The notes: a model not told the origin generated them from the sequence alone. A stretch of 55,169 nucleotides of DNA from Streptomyces sp. NP-1717 (GCF_022695985.1 NZ_JAAPBF010000029.1:1-55169); one strand, 5' to 3'; counted from the first letter of the stretch, positions 16,436 through 25,353 are shown. Numbers and translations: made by a program.

Positions 16436-19180
16436 TCAGCGCGTGTCGCCGCGGCTGTCCGGCTGCGCCGCCGCCCGCCCGGCCTCCAGACGGGCCACGG
16501 GGATCCGGAACGGCGAGCAGGACACGTAATCCAGTCCCACCCTGTGGAAGAAGTGGACCGACTCGGGGTCGCCGCCGTGCTCGCCGCAGATGCCCAGCTT
16601 CAGATCGGGCCGTGTCCTGCGCCCGGCCTCGCAGGCGCCGCGTACGAGTTCACCGACGCCGTCCATGTCGATGGTCTCGAAGGGGGACACCCCGAAGATG
16701 CCCTTCTCCAGGTAGGCGGTGAAGAAGCTCGCCTCGACGTCGTCGCGGGAGAAGCCCCACACGGTCTGGGTGAGGTCGTTCGTACCGAAGGAGAAGAACT
16801 CGGCGGCTTCCGCGATCTGACCGGCCGTCAGCGCGGCACGCGGCAGTTCGATCATCGTGCCGAGCGACAGCCTGAGGTCGATCCCGGTGGACTTGCGTAC
16901 CTCAGCGATGACCTGCTCGGCCTCGTCGCGGACGATCTCCAGTTCCTGGACGGTGCCGACGAGCGGGATCATGATCTCGGCGCGCGGGTCGCCCTTGGCG
17001 TGCTTGCGCTCGGCGGCGGCCTCGGCGATCGCCCGTACCTGCATCGCGAACAGTCCGGGGATGACCAGGCCGAGGCGTACGCCGCGCAGGCCCAGCATCG
17101 GGTTCTGCTCGTGCAGTTTGTGCACGGCCTGGAGCAGCCGCAGGTCGTTCTCGTTGTGGTCCTTGCGGGACTCCGCCAGCGCGACCCGGACCGACAACTC
17201 CGTGATGTCGGGCAGGAATTCGTGCAGCGGCGGGTCCAGCAGCCGTACGGTGACGGGCAGTCCGTCCATCGCCTCGAACAGCTCGACGAAGTCCTTCTTC
17301 TGGTACGGCAGCAGTGTCTTCAGCGCCTGCTCGCGCTCGTCGTCGGTGTCGGCGAGGATCAGCTTCTCGACCATGGCCCGGCGTTCGCCGAGGAACATGT
17401 GCTCGGTGCGGCACAGTCCGATGCCCTGCGCGCCGAAGCGGCGCGCCCGCAGCGCGTCCTCGGCGTTGTCGGCGTTGGCGCGCACCCGCAGCCTGCGGCG
17501 GCGGTCGGCGTACGCCATCATCCGGTGCACGGCCTCGACCAGTTCGTCGGCGTCGTCGGCGCCGGCGTGCATGCGGCCCTCGAAGTACTCGACCACCGGC
17601 GAGGGCACGACGGGGACCTCGCCGAGGTAGACCTTGCCGGTCGAGCCGTCGACGGAGACGGTGTCGCCCTCCTCGATGACGGTCTTGCCGACGGTCATCC
17701 GGCGCCGCTTGGTGTCGACCTCCAGCTCCTCGGCGCCGCAGACGCAGGTCTTGCCCATGCCGCGGGCGACCACGGCGGCGTGCGAGGTCTTGCCGCCGCG
17801 CGAGGTGAGGATGCCCTCGGCGGCGATCATGCCGTCCAGGTCGTCGGGGTTGGTCTCGCGGCGGATGAGGATGACCCGCTCGCCGGAGCGCGACCACTTG
17901 ACGGCGGTGTACGAGTCGAAGACGGCCTTGCCGACGGCGGCGCCGGGCGACGCGGCGATCCCGCGCCCCAGCAGTTCGGCTTTCGCGCCGTCGTCGAACC
18001 GGGGGAACATCAGCTGGGCGAGCTGGGAGCCGTTGACGCGCTGGAGCGCCTCCGCCTCGTCGATCAGGCCCTGGTCGACGAGCTGGGTCGCGATGCGGAA
18101 GGCGGCGCCCGCGGTGCGCTTGCCGACGCGGGTCTGGAGCATCCACAACTCGCCGCGCTCGATGGTGAATTCGATGTCGCAGAGGTCCCGGTAGTGCGTC
18201 TCCAGGATCTCCATGATCTCCATCAGCCGGTCGTACGACCGCTTGTCGATGGTCTCCAGGTCGGCGAGCGGCACCGTGTTGCGGATACCGGCGACGACAT
18301 CCTCGCCCTGCGCGTTCTGGAGGTAGTCCCCGTACACGCCCTGGTGGCCGCTGGCCGGGTCGCGGGTGAAGGCGACGCCGGTGCCGGAGTCGGGGCCGAG
18401 GTTGCCGAAGACCATGGAGCAGATGTTGACGGCGGTGCCGAGGTCGCCGGGGATGCGCTCCTGGCGGCGGTAGAGCTTGGCGCGGTCGGTGTTCCAGGAC
18501 TCGAAGACGGAGCGGATGGCGAGGTCCATCTGCTCGCGCGGGTCCTGCGGGAAGTCGCGGCCCGCGTCGCGCGAGACGATCTTCTTGAACTGCTTGACCA
18601 GTTTCTTCAGGTCGGCGGCGTCGAGGTCGATGTCGGTGGCGGCCTTCTTCGCCCGCTTGGCATCGTCCAGCGCCTCCTCGAAGAGGTCGCCGTCGACGCC
18701 GAGGACGGTCTTGCCGAACATCTGGATGAGCCTGCGGTAGGAGTCCCAGGCGAAGCGCTCGTCGCCGGACTGCTTGGCGAGGCCGGCGACGGACTTGTCC
18801 GAGAGCCCGATGTTGAGGACGGTGTCCATCATCCCGGGCATGGAGAACTTGGCGCCGGACCGTACGGAGACGAGCAGCGGGTCGTCGGCCTGGCCGAGCT
18901 TCTTGCCCATCTTCCGTTCGAGGGCGTCGAGGTGGGCGCCGACCTCGTCGCGCAGGGCCTCGGGCTCCGTACCGGTGGCGAGGTAGACCTTGCACGCGTC
19001 GCTGGTGATGGTGAAGCCCGGAGGGACGGGCAGACCGAGGTTGGTCATCTCGGCGAGGTTGGCGCCCTTGCCCCCGAGGAGGCCCTTGAGATCCTTGTTG
19101 CCCTCGGTGAAGTCATAGACGAACTTCCGGTCCTGCGGGGCGGTGTCTGTCGCTACGTGGGTGTCTTTGCTTTCGGACAC
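16436..19180 (-). CDS. ppdK: pyruvate, phosphate dikinase
   Basis: From the GTG at 19180 (GGAGGA ten bases upstream) the protein has 914 residues, a normal PPDK length. The N-terminal ATP-grasp part shows LLGGKGANLAEMTNLGLPVPPGF. The phosphohistidine swivel domain has the catalytic His in GGKTSHAAVVARGMG. The C-terminal PEP/pyruvate barrel has MIELPRAAL, FFSFGTNDLTQ and the catalytic Cys region GICGEHGGDP. The enzyme interconverts pyruvate + ATP + Pi and PEP + AMP + PPi at the glycolysis/gluconeogenesis node. It stands alone, bounded by terminators on both sides. The upstream in-frame ATG at 19297 is rejected because the extra residues are not family-like. Confidence 0.97.
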   Translation of the reverse strand: MSESKDTHVATDTAPQDRKFVYDFTEGNKDLKGLLGGKGANLAEMTNLGLPVPPGFTITSDACKVYLATGTEPEALRDEVGAHLDALERKMGKKLGQADDPLLVSVRSGAKFSMPGMMDTVLNIGLSDKSVAGLAKQSGDERFAWDSYRRLIQMFGKTVLGVDGDLFEEALDDAKRAKKAATDIDLDAADLKKLVKQFKKIVSRDAGRDFPQDPREQMDLAIRSVFESWNTDRAKLYRRQERIPGDLGTAVNICSMVFGNLGPDSGTGVAFTRDPASGHQGVYGDYLQNAQGEDVVAGIRNTVPLADLETIDKRSYDRLMEIMEILETHYRDLCDIEFTIERGELWMLQTRVGKRTAGAAFRIATQLVDQGLIDEAEALQRVNGSQLAQLMFPRFDDGAKAELLGRGIAASPGAAVGKAVFDSYTAVKWSRSGERVILIRRETNPDDLDGMIAAEGILTSRGGKTSHAAVVARGMGKTCVCGAEELEVDTKRRRMTVGKTVIEEGDTVSVDGSTGKVYLGEVPVVPSPVVEYFEGRMHAGADDADELVEAVHRMMAYADRRRRLRVRANADNAEDALRARRFGAQGIGLCRTEHMFLGERRAMVEKLILADTDDEREQALKTLLPYQKKDFVELFEAMDGLPVTVRLLDPPLHEFLPDITELSVRVALAESRKDHNENDLRLLQAVHKLHEQNPMLGLRGVRLGLVIPGLFAMQVRAIAEAAAERKHAKGDPRAEIMIPLVGTVQELEIVRDEAEQVIAEVRKSTGIDLRLSLGTMIELPRAALTAGQIAEAAEFFSFGTNDLTQTVWGFSRDDVEASFFTAYLEKGIFGVSPFETIDMDGVGELVRGACEAGRRTRPDLKLGICGEHGGDPESVHFFHRVGLDYVSCSPFRIPVARLEAGRAAAQPDSRGDTR

Positions 19181-19428
19181 GGATCTCGGCTCCTCCGGGA
19201 GACGCTGGCTGCCCTGACGGCCAGGAACATACCCAGATCGAAGGTGCCTGGATATGTCCACCTGTCCGTCATACGGCCGCAACCACCCGTCCGCCACTGG
19301 ATCGAATGCGTATGACGGGGGGATCAGCCTCCCCGCCCACCTTCACGCCTCGAACCGGGCATGACCTTTGCATGACGCAACGCGCTCATCCGAGCGGGTA
19401 TTGCGACTTCTGAGTTCACCTCTCGAAC

Positions 19429-19463
19429 CCGGAAAGGGTGGCACCCAGTGCCACCCTTTCCGG
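19429..19463. terminator. hairpin terminator after dus
   Basis: Perfect 15-bp arms CCGGAAAGGGTGGCA / TGCCACCCTTTCCGG with a five-base loop, between the dus stop (19570) and the ppdK promoter region. Between 19181 and 19569 I see no gene. Confidence 0.75.
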
Positions 19464-19569
19464 AAGTGCAGTCACACAGTGACCGCTCGTCTGAGCGAAG
19501 GATCAATCAGACGTGGCGAGAATCACGCCCATCGACCGGCCCCGGAGCACACCCGGGACCCCGCCGGTC

Positions 19570-20730
19570 TCAGCCGCCGGACGTGTCCAGTTCCGCTTCG
19601 GCGCCGATGCCCGCGCAGTCGTACGGGTCCTTCAGCCAGCCGTCCGGCAGGACCACCCGGTTGTTCCCCGACGTCCGGCCACGCGGTCCGTCCGCCCCGT
19701 CCGGCCACGGCTGGTCCAGGTCCAACTCGCCCAGCAGCGAATCCAGTTCGGCCAGGGACGAGGTGATCGCGAGCTTCTTGCGCATCTCGGAACCGACCGA
19801 GAAGCCCTTCAGGTACCAGGCCACGTGCTTACGGAAGTCGATCACCCCGCGCGCCTCGTCGCCGATCCACTCCCCCAGCAGCTCCGCGTGGCGCCGCATG
19901 ACCCCGGCGACCTCGCGCAGCGCGGGCCGGGCCAGCTCCCCCGTGCCCTCGAAGGCGGCCACCAGATCGCCGAAGATCCACGGCCGGCCGAGGCAGCCGC
20001 GACCCACGACCACGCCGTCGCAGCCGGTCTCGCGGACCATCCGCAGCGCGTCGTCCGCCGACCAGATGTCGCCGTTGCCGAGGACGGGGATCTCGGGGAC
20101 GTGCTCCTTGAGGCGGGCGATGGCGTCCCAGTCGGCCGTACCGCCGTAGTGCTGGGCAGCCGTTCTGCCGTGCAGGGCGATCGCCGTGACGCCCTCCTCG
20201 ACCGCGATGCGGCCCGCGTCCAGATAGGTGAGATGACCGTCGTCGATGCCCTTGCGCATCTTCATGGTGACCGGCAGGTCCCCGGCGTTCGACACAGCCT
20301 CGTGCAGGATCGCGCGCAGCAGGGGCCGCTTGTACGGGAGGGCCGAGCCGCCGCCCTTGCGGGTGACCTTGGGGACGGGGCAGCCGAAGTTCAGGTCGAT
20401 GTGGTCGGCCAGGCCCTCGTCCGCGATCATGCGGACGGCCTTGCCGACGGTGACCGGGTCGACCCCGTACAGCTGGATCGAGCGCGGTGTCTCGGTCGCG
20501 TCGAAACGGATGAGCTGCATCGTCTTCTCGTTGCGCTCGACCAGCGCCCGCGTGGTGATCATCTCGCTGACGAACAGCCCCTTGCCGCCCGAGAACTCCC
20601 GGCACAGCGTCCGGAACGGGGCGTTGGTGATCCCGGCCATCGGCGCGAGGACCACCGGCGGGGCCACCGGGTACGGGCCCACGGCGAGCGTGCGGGGCGG
20701 TGCCGGAGAGGGGGCGAGCGGAGCGGTCAT
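19570..20730 (-). CDS. dus: tRNA-dihydrouridine synthase
   Basis: The protein has 386 residues from the ATG at 20730. It is a TIM-barrel flavoenzyme with the family signatures VLAPMAGITNAPFR at the FMN site, IDLNFGCPVPKVTRKGGGSAL containing the catalytic Cys, VTMKMRKGIDD, ALHGRTAAQHYGG and VLGNGDIWSADDA. It reduces uridines in the tRNA D-loop with NADPH. An actinobacterial C-terminal extension of about 50 residues is present. The start is 60 bp from the divergent MFS gene; longer in-frame starts would run into that gene. Confidence 0.95.
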   Translation of the reverse strand: MTAPLAPSPAPPRTLAVGPYPVAPPVVLAPMAGITNAPFRTLCREFSGGKGLFVSEMITTRALVERNEKTMQLIRFDATETPRSIQLYGVDPVTVGKAVRMIADEGLADHIDLNFGCPVPKVTRKGGGSALPYKRPLLRAILHEAVSNAGDLPVTMKMRKGIDDGHLTYLDAGRIAVEEGVTAIALHGRTAAQHYGGTADWDAIARLKEHVPEIPVLGNGDIWSADDALRMVRETGCDGVVVGRGCLGRPWIFGDLVAAFEGTGELARPALREVAGVMRRHAELLGEWIGDEARGVIDFRKHVAWYLKGFSVGSEMRKKLAITSSLAELDSLLGELDLDQPWPDGADGPRGRTSGNNRVVLPDGWLKDPYDCAGIGAEAELDTSGG

Positions 20731-20790
20731 CCCCCCATTGTCGCGCATGGCGGCGGGAGGGCCGCCGGGAGCCGGACCTACGATCGGCCC

Positions 20791-22296
20791 ATGCCAGCTC
20801 CCCCGCACGAGTCCTCGCCGGAGCCGCCGAAAGAGTCCACGCCGCCGTGCGGTCCACGCCGGCGGATGGTGATTCTCGGGACCTGCTGCATGAGCCTGCT
20901 GATCGTCAGTCTCGACAACACGGTGCTCAACGTGGCGCTGCCGTCCATGCAGAAGGAGCTGCACACCACCCTCGCGGGCATGCAGTGGACCATCGACGCG
21001 TACACCCTGGTCATCGCCTCCCTGCTGATGCTGGCGGGCTCCACGGCCGATCGCGTCGGCCGGCGCCGCGTCTTCAAGACCGGTCTCGTGGTCTTCACGC
21101 TCGGGTCACTGCTGTGCTCGCTCGCGCCGAATCTCGAATCGCTCGTCGCGTTCCGGGCGGTGCAGGCCGTCGGCGGCTCGATGCTCAACCCGGTCGCGAT
21201 GTCGATCATCACCAACACCTTCACCGACCCCCGCGAGCGCGCCCGCGCGATCGGCGTCTGGGGCGGGGTGGTCGGCATCTCGATGGCCGCCGGGCCACTG
21301 ATCGGCGGGCTGCTGGTGGAGACGGTCGGCTGGCGCGCGATCTTCCTGATCAATCTGCCGGTCGGGCTCACGGCGTTCCTGCTGACCTGGCGGTTCGTTC
21401 CCGAGTCGCGCGCCGCGAAGCCGCGCCGGCCCGACCCCGTGGGCCAGCTGCTGGTCATGGCCACCCTCGGCGCGCTCACGTACGCGATCATCGAGGCTCC
21501 GGCCGCCGGCTGGACGTCGCCGCTGATCCTCTCATTCGCCGGGGTCGCGGTCTGCTCGCTGACCGGGCTGGTGCTGTACGAGCCGAGGCGCCCCGAGCCG
21601 CTGATCGATCCGCGCTTCTTCCGCAGCGCGCCGTTCAGCGGGGCGACGGTCATCGCCGTGTGCGCGTTCGGCGCCCTCGGCGGCTTCCTGTTCATGAACA
21701 CCCTCTTCCTCCAGAACGTGCGGGACCTCTCCGCCCTGGACGCCGGTCTCTACATCCTGCCGATGGCGGCGCTCGCCTTCGTCTGCGCGCCGCTGTCGGG
21801 GCGGCTCGTGGGCACGAGGGGGCCGCGGCTCCCGCTGCTGCTCGCGGGCACGGCGATCGCGGCCAGCGGGCTGCTGTTCGCGGTCTTCGAGGCGGAGACG
21901 CACACCGCGCTGCTGTTCACCGGATACGTACTGTTCGGCGCGGGCTTCGGCCTGGTGAACGCCCCGATCACCAACACGGCGGTGTCCGGGATGCCGCTGG
22001 CGCAGTCGGGGGTGGCCGCCGCTGTCGCGTCGACGAGCAGGCAGATCGGGCAGACGCTGGGCGTCGCGGTGATCGGAGCGGTACTGGCGGCGGGGGCGTC
22101 GGCGGCCACGCACCGGGGCGGCATCGACGAGGCGGGCTTCGCCGCCGCGAGCCGGCCCGCCTGGTGGATCATCACCGGGCTCGGGCTCTGTGTGCTGGTG
22201 GTGGGCGCGCTGACGAGCGGCCCGTGGGCGCGGGGTACGGCGCGCCGCAACGCGGCACGGCTGGAGCCGGCGTCGGTGCCGGAATCGACGGCCTGA
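20791..22296 (+). CDS. DHA2-type MFS multidrug exporter
   Basis: The protein has 501 residues and about 14 predicted membrane helices. It starts after a short Pro/Glu-rich tail. The first helices show the drug:H+ antiporter pattern LIVSLDNTVLNVALPSMQKEL, then WTIDAYTLVIASLLMLAG, then motif A as DRVGRRRVF, and motif C-like GGVVGISMAAGPLIGGLLV. This family (EmrB/QacA type) pumps out amphipathic drugs and dyes using the proton gradient. The substrate is unknown. No regulator is directly attached; the ArsR-type regulator downstream is separated by a repeat block and more likely controls the next exporter. Confidence 0.92.
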   Translation: MPAPPHESSPEPPKESTPPCGPRRRMVILGTCCMSLLIVSLDNTVLNVALPSMQKELHTTLAGMQWTIDAYTLVIASLLMLAGSTADRVGRRRVFKTGLVVFTLGSLLCSLAPNLESLVAFRAVQAVGGSMLNPVAMSIITNTFTDPRERARAIGVWGGVVGISMAAGPLIGGLLVETVGWRAIFLINLPVGLTAFLLTWRFVPESRAAKPRRPDPVGQLLVMATLGALTYAIIEAPAAGWTSPLILSFAGVAVCSLTGLVLYEPRRPEPLIDPRFFRSAPFSGATVIAVCAFGALGGFLFMNTLFLQNVRDLSALDAGLYILPMAALAFVCAPLSGRLVGTRGPRLPLLLAGTAIAASGLLFAVFEAETHTALLFTGYVLFGAGFGLVNAPITNTAVSGMPLAQSGVAAAVASTSRQIGQTLGVAVIGAVLAAGASAATHRGGIDEAGFAAASRPAWWIITGLGLCVLVVGALTSGPWARGTARRNAARLEPASVPESTA

Positions 22297-22342
22297 CGGG
22301 TCGGGCCGGACCGGGCGACCTGTCGCGGGGGGGGCGTGTCAC

Positions 22343-22573
22343 GGACACCTGTCCGGTCCACCCAGGCACGGACACCCGTCCTGGGGGCCCGTGCGGAGAC
22401 ACCAGTGCCGGAGCAACCCGCGCAGGGACAACCGCCCTGGGATACACCCGTCCCCGGGAGACCGTGCGAGCACACCCGCGCACAGACGTCCGTGCGGGGG
22501 ACCCGTGCAGGCACACCTGTCCGGGTCCACCCAGGCACGGACACCCGCCCTGGGCGGACCCGCGCGGAGACAC
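22343..22573. repeat. block of about eight degenerate ~28-bp tandem repeats
   Basis: Units follow the pattern GGACACCCGTCC-GGG-n-ACCCGTGC, 26-32 bp each. Two composite copies of about 60 bp (22343-22402 and 22511-22573) are nearly identical, while the copies between have diverged. The block is intergenic, between two plus-strand genes. In several frames it reads as a repetitive Thr/Arg/Gly/Val peptide, but no start, ribosome site or family supports a gene. Confidence 0.75.
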
Positions 22574-22579
22574 TCATGT

Positions 22580-22625
22580 TGCAGAGGCTCCTATGCAGAG
22601 GAGTCTATGCAGAGAACTCTCTGCA
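22580..22625 (+). promoter_or_regulatory. operator with three TGCAGAG repeats and a palindrome, plus leaderless promoter
   Basis: TGCAGAG occurs at 22580, 22594 and 22608, exactly 14 bp apart. The last copy is part of TGCAGAGAACTCTCTGCA (22608-22625), an inverted repeat. A -10-like TACGAT (22629-22634) lies seven bases before the ATG at 22641, so transcription would begin about at the start codon with the palindrome between -35 and -10. This is the layout of an autorepressor site. Confidence 0.6.
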
Positions 22626-22640
22626 CCCTACGATGCCGTC

Positions 22641-23261
22641 ATGCCCGACGAACCCGAGCCCCCGCCGCAGCCGGTCACGCGGCCCACCCGCCGTATCGAC
22701 GCCCGCAGTCTGCGCGGACTCGCCCACCCCCTGCGCATGAACATCCTCGAAGCGATCAGCCTCGACGGGCCCGCCACCGCCACCGGCCTCGCCGAGCGCC
22801 TCGGCGAGAACACCGGCACCGTCAGCTGGCATCTGCGCCATCTCGCCGAGCACGGCTTCATCGAGGAGGAGACCGGACGCGGCACCAGGCGCGAGCGCTG
22901 GTGGCGCAGGACCGGCGTCCCGAACGAGCTGAACACCGCCGACTTCCGTGACGATCCGCGTACGCGAGGTGCCCTGTCCGTCTACCTGCACGAGCTGGTG
23001 GGCCAGTACTTCAGCCGGGTCACGGACTATCTGAACGAGGACTGGGACGACCGGTGGCGCGACGCCGGTACGGTCTCGGACTGGCACGACCTCCGGCTGA
23101 CTCCGGAGCAACTGGGCGCCCTCAACGCGGAGTTGATGGCGGTCGTCGCCCGCCACACACCCGGCCCCGATTCGGCCCCGGACCCCGCGGCCCTGCCCGT
23201 CGTCGTACAGCTCCAGTCCTTCCCCCGCAAGGCGCGCGGGAGCGGGGGCGACACCCGGTGA
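22641..23261 (+). CDS. ArsR-type winged-helix regulator
   Basis: The protein has 206 residues. An ArsR/helix_turn_helix_20-like domain covers about 18-85 (SLRGLAHPLRMNILEAIS, ATGLAERLGENTGTVSWHLRHL, HGFIEEE), followed by the acidic/aromatic C-terminal domain typical of actinobacterial regulators paired with MFS exporters. No metal-binding cysteines are visible, so a small molecule rather than a metal is the likely effector. The stop overlaps the exporter start (GTGA), forming a two-gene operon. Another in-frame ATG at 22593 would put the repeats inside the coding region; 22641 is preferred because a -10 hexamer lies at the right distance for a leaderless transcript. Confidence 0.88.
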   Translation: MPDEPEPPPQPVTRPTRRIDARSLRGLAHPLRMNILEAISLDGPATATGLAERLGENTGTVSWHLRHLAEHGFIEEETGRGTRRERWWRRTGVPNELNTADFRDDPRTRGALSVYLHELVGQYFSRVTDYLNEDWDDRWRDAGTVSDWHDLRLTPEQLGALNAELMAVVARHTPGPDSAPDPAALPVVVQLQSFPRKARGSGGDTR

Positions 23262-24571
23262 AGCGCGGGACGGGCGCGATATCCGGCGGGCTGCTGCGCC
23301 GTCACCGCGACTTCCGGCTGCTGTGGCTCGGCGAGACGGCGGGCAAGTTCGGCACCTCGGTCACCGGGGTCGCGATGCCGCTGATCGCCGTCTCCACCCT
23401 GCACGCGGACACGTTCGAGGTCGGCGTGCTGACCGCGGCGACCTGGGCGCCCTGGCTGGTCATCGGCCTGCCGGTCGGTGTCTGGGTGGACCGGACCCGG
23501 CGCAGACCGATCATGCTGGCCGCCGCGGCGGTCTCGCTGGTGCTGTTCGCCGCCGTCCCCCTCGCCGCGTGGGCGGGGCTGCTGAGCGTCGGTCTGCTGG
23601 TGGGTGTGGCGCTGCTGACGGGCACGGCCGCCGTGTTCTTCCAGACCGCGTACACCGCCTACCTGCCCGCCGTCCTGGCCCCCGAGGACCAGCCCGAGGG
23701 CAACGCCAAACTGCACGGCAGCGCGTCCGCCGCACAGATCGCCGGGCTCGGATCGGGCGGACTGATCGCGCAAATGGCGGGCGCGGTCAACGGGATGTTC
23801 GCCAACGCGGCGACCTTCCTCGTCTCGCTCGTATGCCTGTCGCGCATCCGGCACCGCGAGCCGCGCGTCCCGCGCGTCCCGCGCCGGCGCGGCGCGCTGG
23901 CCACCGAGGTCGGCGAGGGCCTGCGCCTGGTCGCCGGGGACCCCTGGCTCCGTACGCTGACGCTCTTCGGCGCCGCGTCCAACCTGGCGCTGATGGGGTA
24001 CCAGTCGATCCTCGTCGTCTTCCTGGTGCGGACCGTCGGCCTGGACCCCGGACCGGTCGGCGGGCTGGTCGCCGCGGCCGGCACCGGCGGCGTGGCGGGG
24101 GCTTTCCTGGCCCGCCGGGTCGCGGCGCGGACGGGCACGGCGCGCGCGACGCTGGTCTTCGAACTGGGCCTGGCGGTGTTCGCGCTGCTCATCCCGCTGA
24201 CCGTGGGCGGCGCCGGGGTGCTGTTCTACGTCGCGGGCGGATTCTGTGTCGCCGCCGGCGTGGTGGCGGGCAATGTGATCAAGGCGAGCTTCCAACAGCG
24301 CTACTGCCCGCCGGAGTTGCTCGGCCGCCTCACGGCGAGCACGGCCTTCCTCAACTACGGCACGATCCCGCTCGGCGCCCTGCTGGGCGGCGCGCTCGGT
24401 ACGGCGCTCGGGATCCGTACGGCGATGTGGATCACCACCGCCGGGGTGCCGCTGGCCGCGTTGATCCTGCTCTTCTCGCCGATCGGGCGCACCCGGGATC
24501 TGCCGACGTCCCCTCCCGAACCGCACCAGTCGCCGGGCGGACGGACCGCGCTGCGCTCCCGGCCCGGCTGA
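23258..24571 (+). CDS. MFS exporter (MFS_3 / enterobactin-exporter-like)
   Basis: The protein has 437 residues and about 12 membrane helices. The start is a GTG overlapping the preceding stop. The opening LLRRHRDFRLLWLGETAGKFG and PLIAVSTLHADTFEVG, the WVDRTRRRPIM loop, and AYLPAVLAPEDQPEGNAKL are typical of the MFS_3 group, which exports macrolides, siderophores and similar compounds. It is translationally coupled to the ArsR-type regulator, so induction by its own substrate is likely. The substrate is unknown. A strong hairpin ends the operon. Confidence 0.9.
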   Translation: MKRGTGAISGGLLRRHRDFRLLWLGETAGKFGTSVTGVAMPLIAVSTLHADTFEVGVLTAATWAPWLVIGLPVGVWVDRTRRRPIMLAAAAVSLVLFAAVPLAAWAGLLSVGLLVGVALLTGTAAVFFQTAYTAYLPAVLAPEDQPEGNAKLHGSASAAQIAGLGSGGLIAQMAGAVNGMFANAATFLVSLVCLSRIRHREPRVPRVPRRRGALATEVGEGLRLVAGDPWLRTLTLFGAASNLALMGYQSILVVFLVRTVGLDPGPVGGLVAAAGTGGVAGAFLARRVAARTGTARATLVFELGLAVFALLIPLTVGGAGVLFYVAGGFCVAAGVVAGNVIKASFQQRYCPPELLGRLTASTAFLNYGTIPLGALLGGALGTALGIRTAMWITTAGVPLAALILLFSPIGRTRDLPTSPPEPHQSPGGRTALRSRPG

Positions 24572-24583
24572 GGGACCACGCGA

Positions 24584-24622
24584 CGACGGCCCGGACCACC
24601 GAGGTGGTCCGGGCCGCCGTCG
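24584..24622. terminator. hairpin terminator, convergent genes
   Basis: Arms GGCCCGGACCACC (24588-24600) and GGTGGTCCGGGCC (24603-24615), extended by CGAC/GTCG, lie between the MFS stop (24571) and the stop of the convergent DUF6243 gene (24638). Confidence 0.8.
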
Positions 24623-24637
24623 CGCTGAAGCGGTGTG

Positions 24638-24892
24638 TCAGGACCGGGCGGCGGGCCCGTCGGTCACGTCGGCCGCGCCGTCGGCGTCGGTGGTGTCCGC
24701 CGCGTCCGCGGTGCCTTCCCCGGACTCCGTACCGGTCGCGCGCTCGCGCATCTTGCGCAGCAGTTCCTGCTTCTTGTCCTCGGCGACCTTGCGGTCGGCG
24801 TTCCGGCCGGGGCCGTTGCCCTGCTGGTCGGCACGGGACAGCTTCTTGCGCTGTCCGCCCACTCCGAGAAGGTTGTTACGGCTTTTTGCCAC
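24638..24892 (-). CDS. DUF6243-type small protein
   Basis: The protein has 84 residues from a GTG at 24892 with GGAGAA just upstream. The N-terminus AKSRNNLLGVGGQRKKLSRA and the following DRKVAEDKKQELLRKMRERA recall the DUF6243 family of Streptomyces, all short, basic at the N-terminus and of unknown role. The C-terminal 30 residues are an acidic Thr/Ala/Asp tail (DAADTTDADGAADV). The central part is probably a helix. No function is known. Confidence 0.75.
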   Translation of the reverse strand: MAKSRNNLLGVGGQRKKLSRADQQGNGPGRNADRKVAEDKKQELLRKMRERATGTESGEGTADAADTTDADGAADVTDGPAARS

Positions 24893-25058
24893 GGGTTCTC
24901 CCGAATTGGTGAAGGCGAAGTGATCTGCGGATTCGTGGGGTGAGAGGCGGGCCGTGACCGCCGCGCTCTCACTCGTAGATCTGGAAGAACATGCCCAAGA
25001 CGCTACCACCGGGCGGGTGGCGCCCGTCACCTCATTTTCGCGGGCCCCGCGGCCGGTC

Positions 25059-25274
25059 TCAGCCGCTGCCCGGCACCGTCGGATCGACCGTCGCCTGGTG
25101 CGCCTCGGTGAGGTGTTCCTCCGCCTTGAGCCAGGGCAGGAACTGCGCGTTCTTGCTCCAGCCGCAGGTGTCGCAGGTCAACGCCCGCTGCATACCGGCC
25201 TTCTGGACATGGACGACATGTTCTCGGCCGTGCTGGTCCCATCGGCTTACCTTGCTGCTGGTCGTGGGCGGCAT
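25059..25274 (-). CDS. small zinc-finger-like protein
   Basis: The protein has 71 residues from an ATG at 25274 with a perfect GGAGG five bases upstream, which supports it as a real gene. It contains CDTCGW and, about 20 residues later, HLTEAH, a C2H2-type arrangement that could bind one zinc. The flanks (REHVVHVQKAG, LPWLKAEEHL) are consistent with a single compact finger. I do not recognise a named family. It lies just upstream of the DUF6243 gene on the same strand and downstream of glyS. Confidence 0.7.
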   Translation of the reverse strand: MPPTTSSKVSRWDQHGREHVVHVQKAGMQRALTCDTCGWSKNAQFLPWLKAEEHLTEAHQATVDPTVPGSG

Positions 25275-25318
25275 GAGTGCCTCCTGTTGACGGATGCGGC
25301 CAGTCAGCAGTGTGCGAC

Positions 25319-25353
25319 GAAGCCCCCGGCTCCGTCACGGAACCGGGGGCTTC
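25319..25353. terminator. hairpin terminator after glyS
   Basis: Arms GAAGCCCCCGG (25319-25329) and CCGGGGGCTTC (25343-25353) with a further TCCG/CGGA pairing inside the loop. It lies 54 bp past the glyS stop on the minus strand. Confidence 0.8.

Noticed and set aside
16391..19315. A 974-residue plus-strand frame opposite ppdK
   Set aside because: It is the complement of a well-supported ppdK reading frame with no family motifs; an artefact of GC-rich third positions.
22343..22573. Possible CRISPR array
   Set aside because: Units are contiguous and degenerate without unique spacers, and no cas genes are present.
22297..22640. A repetitive gene encoded by the repeat block (several open frames on both strands)
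   Set aside because: No start with ribosome site and no conserved frame; the unit length varies and is not kept as a multiple of three.
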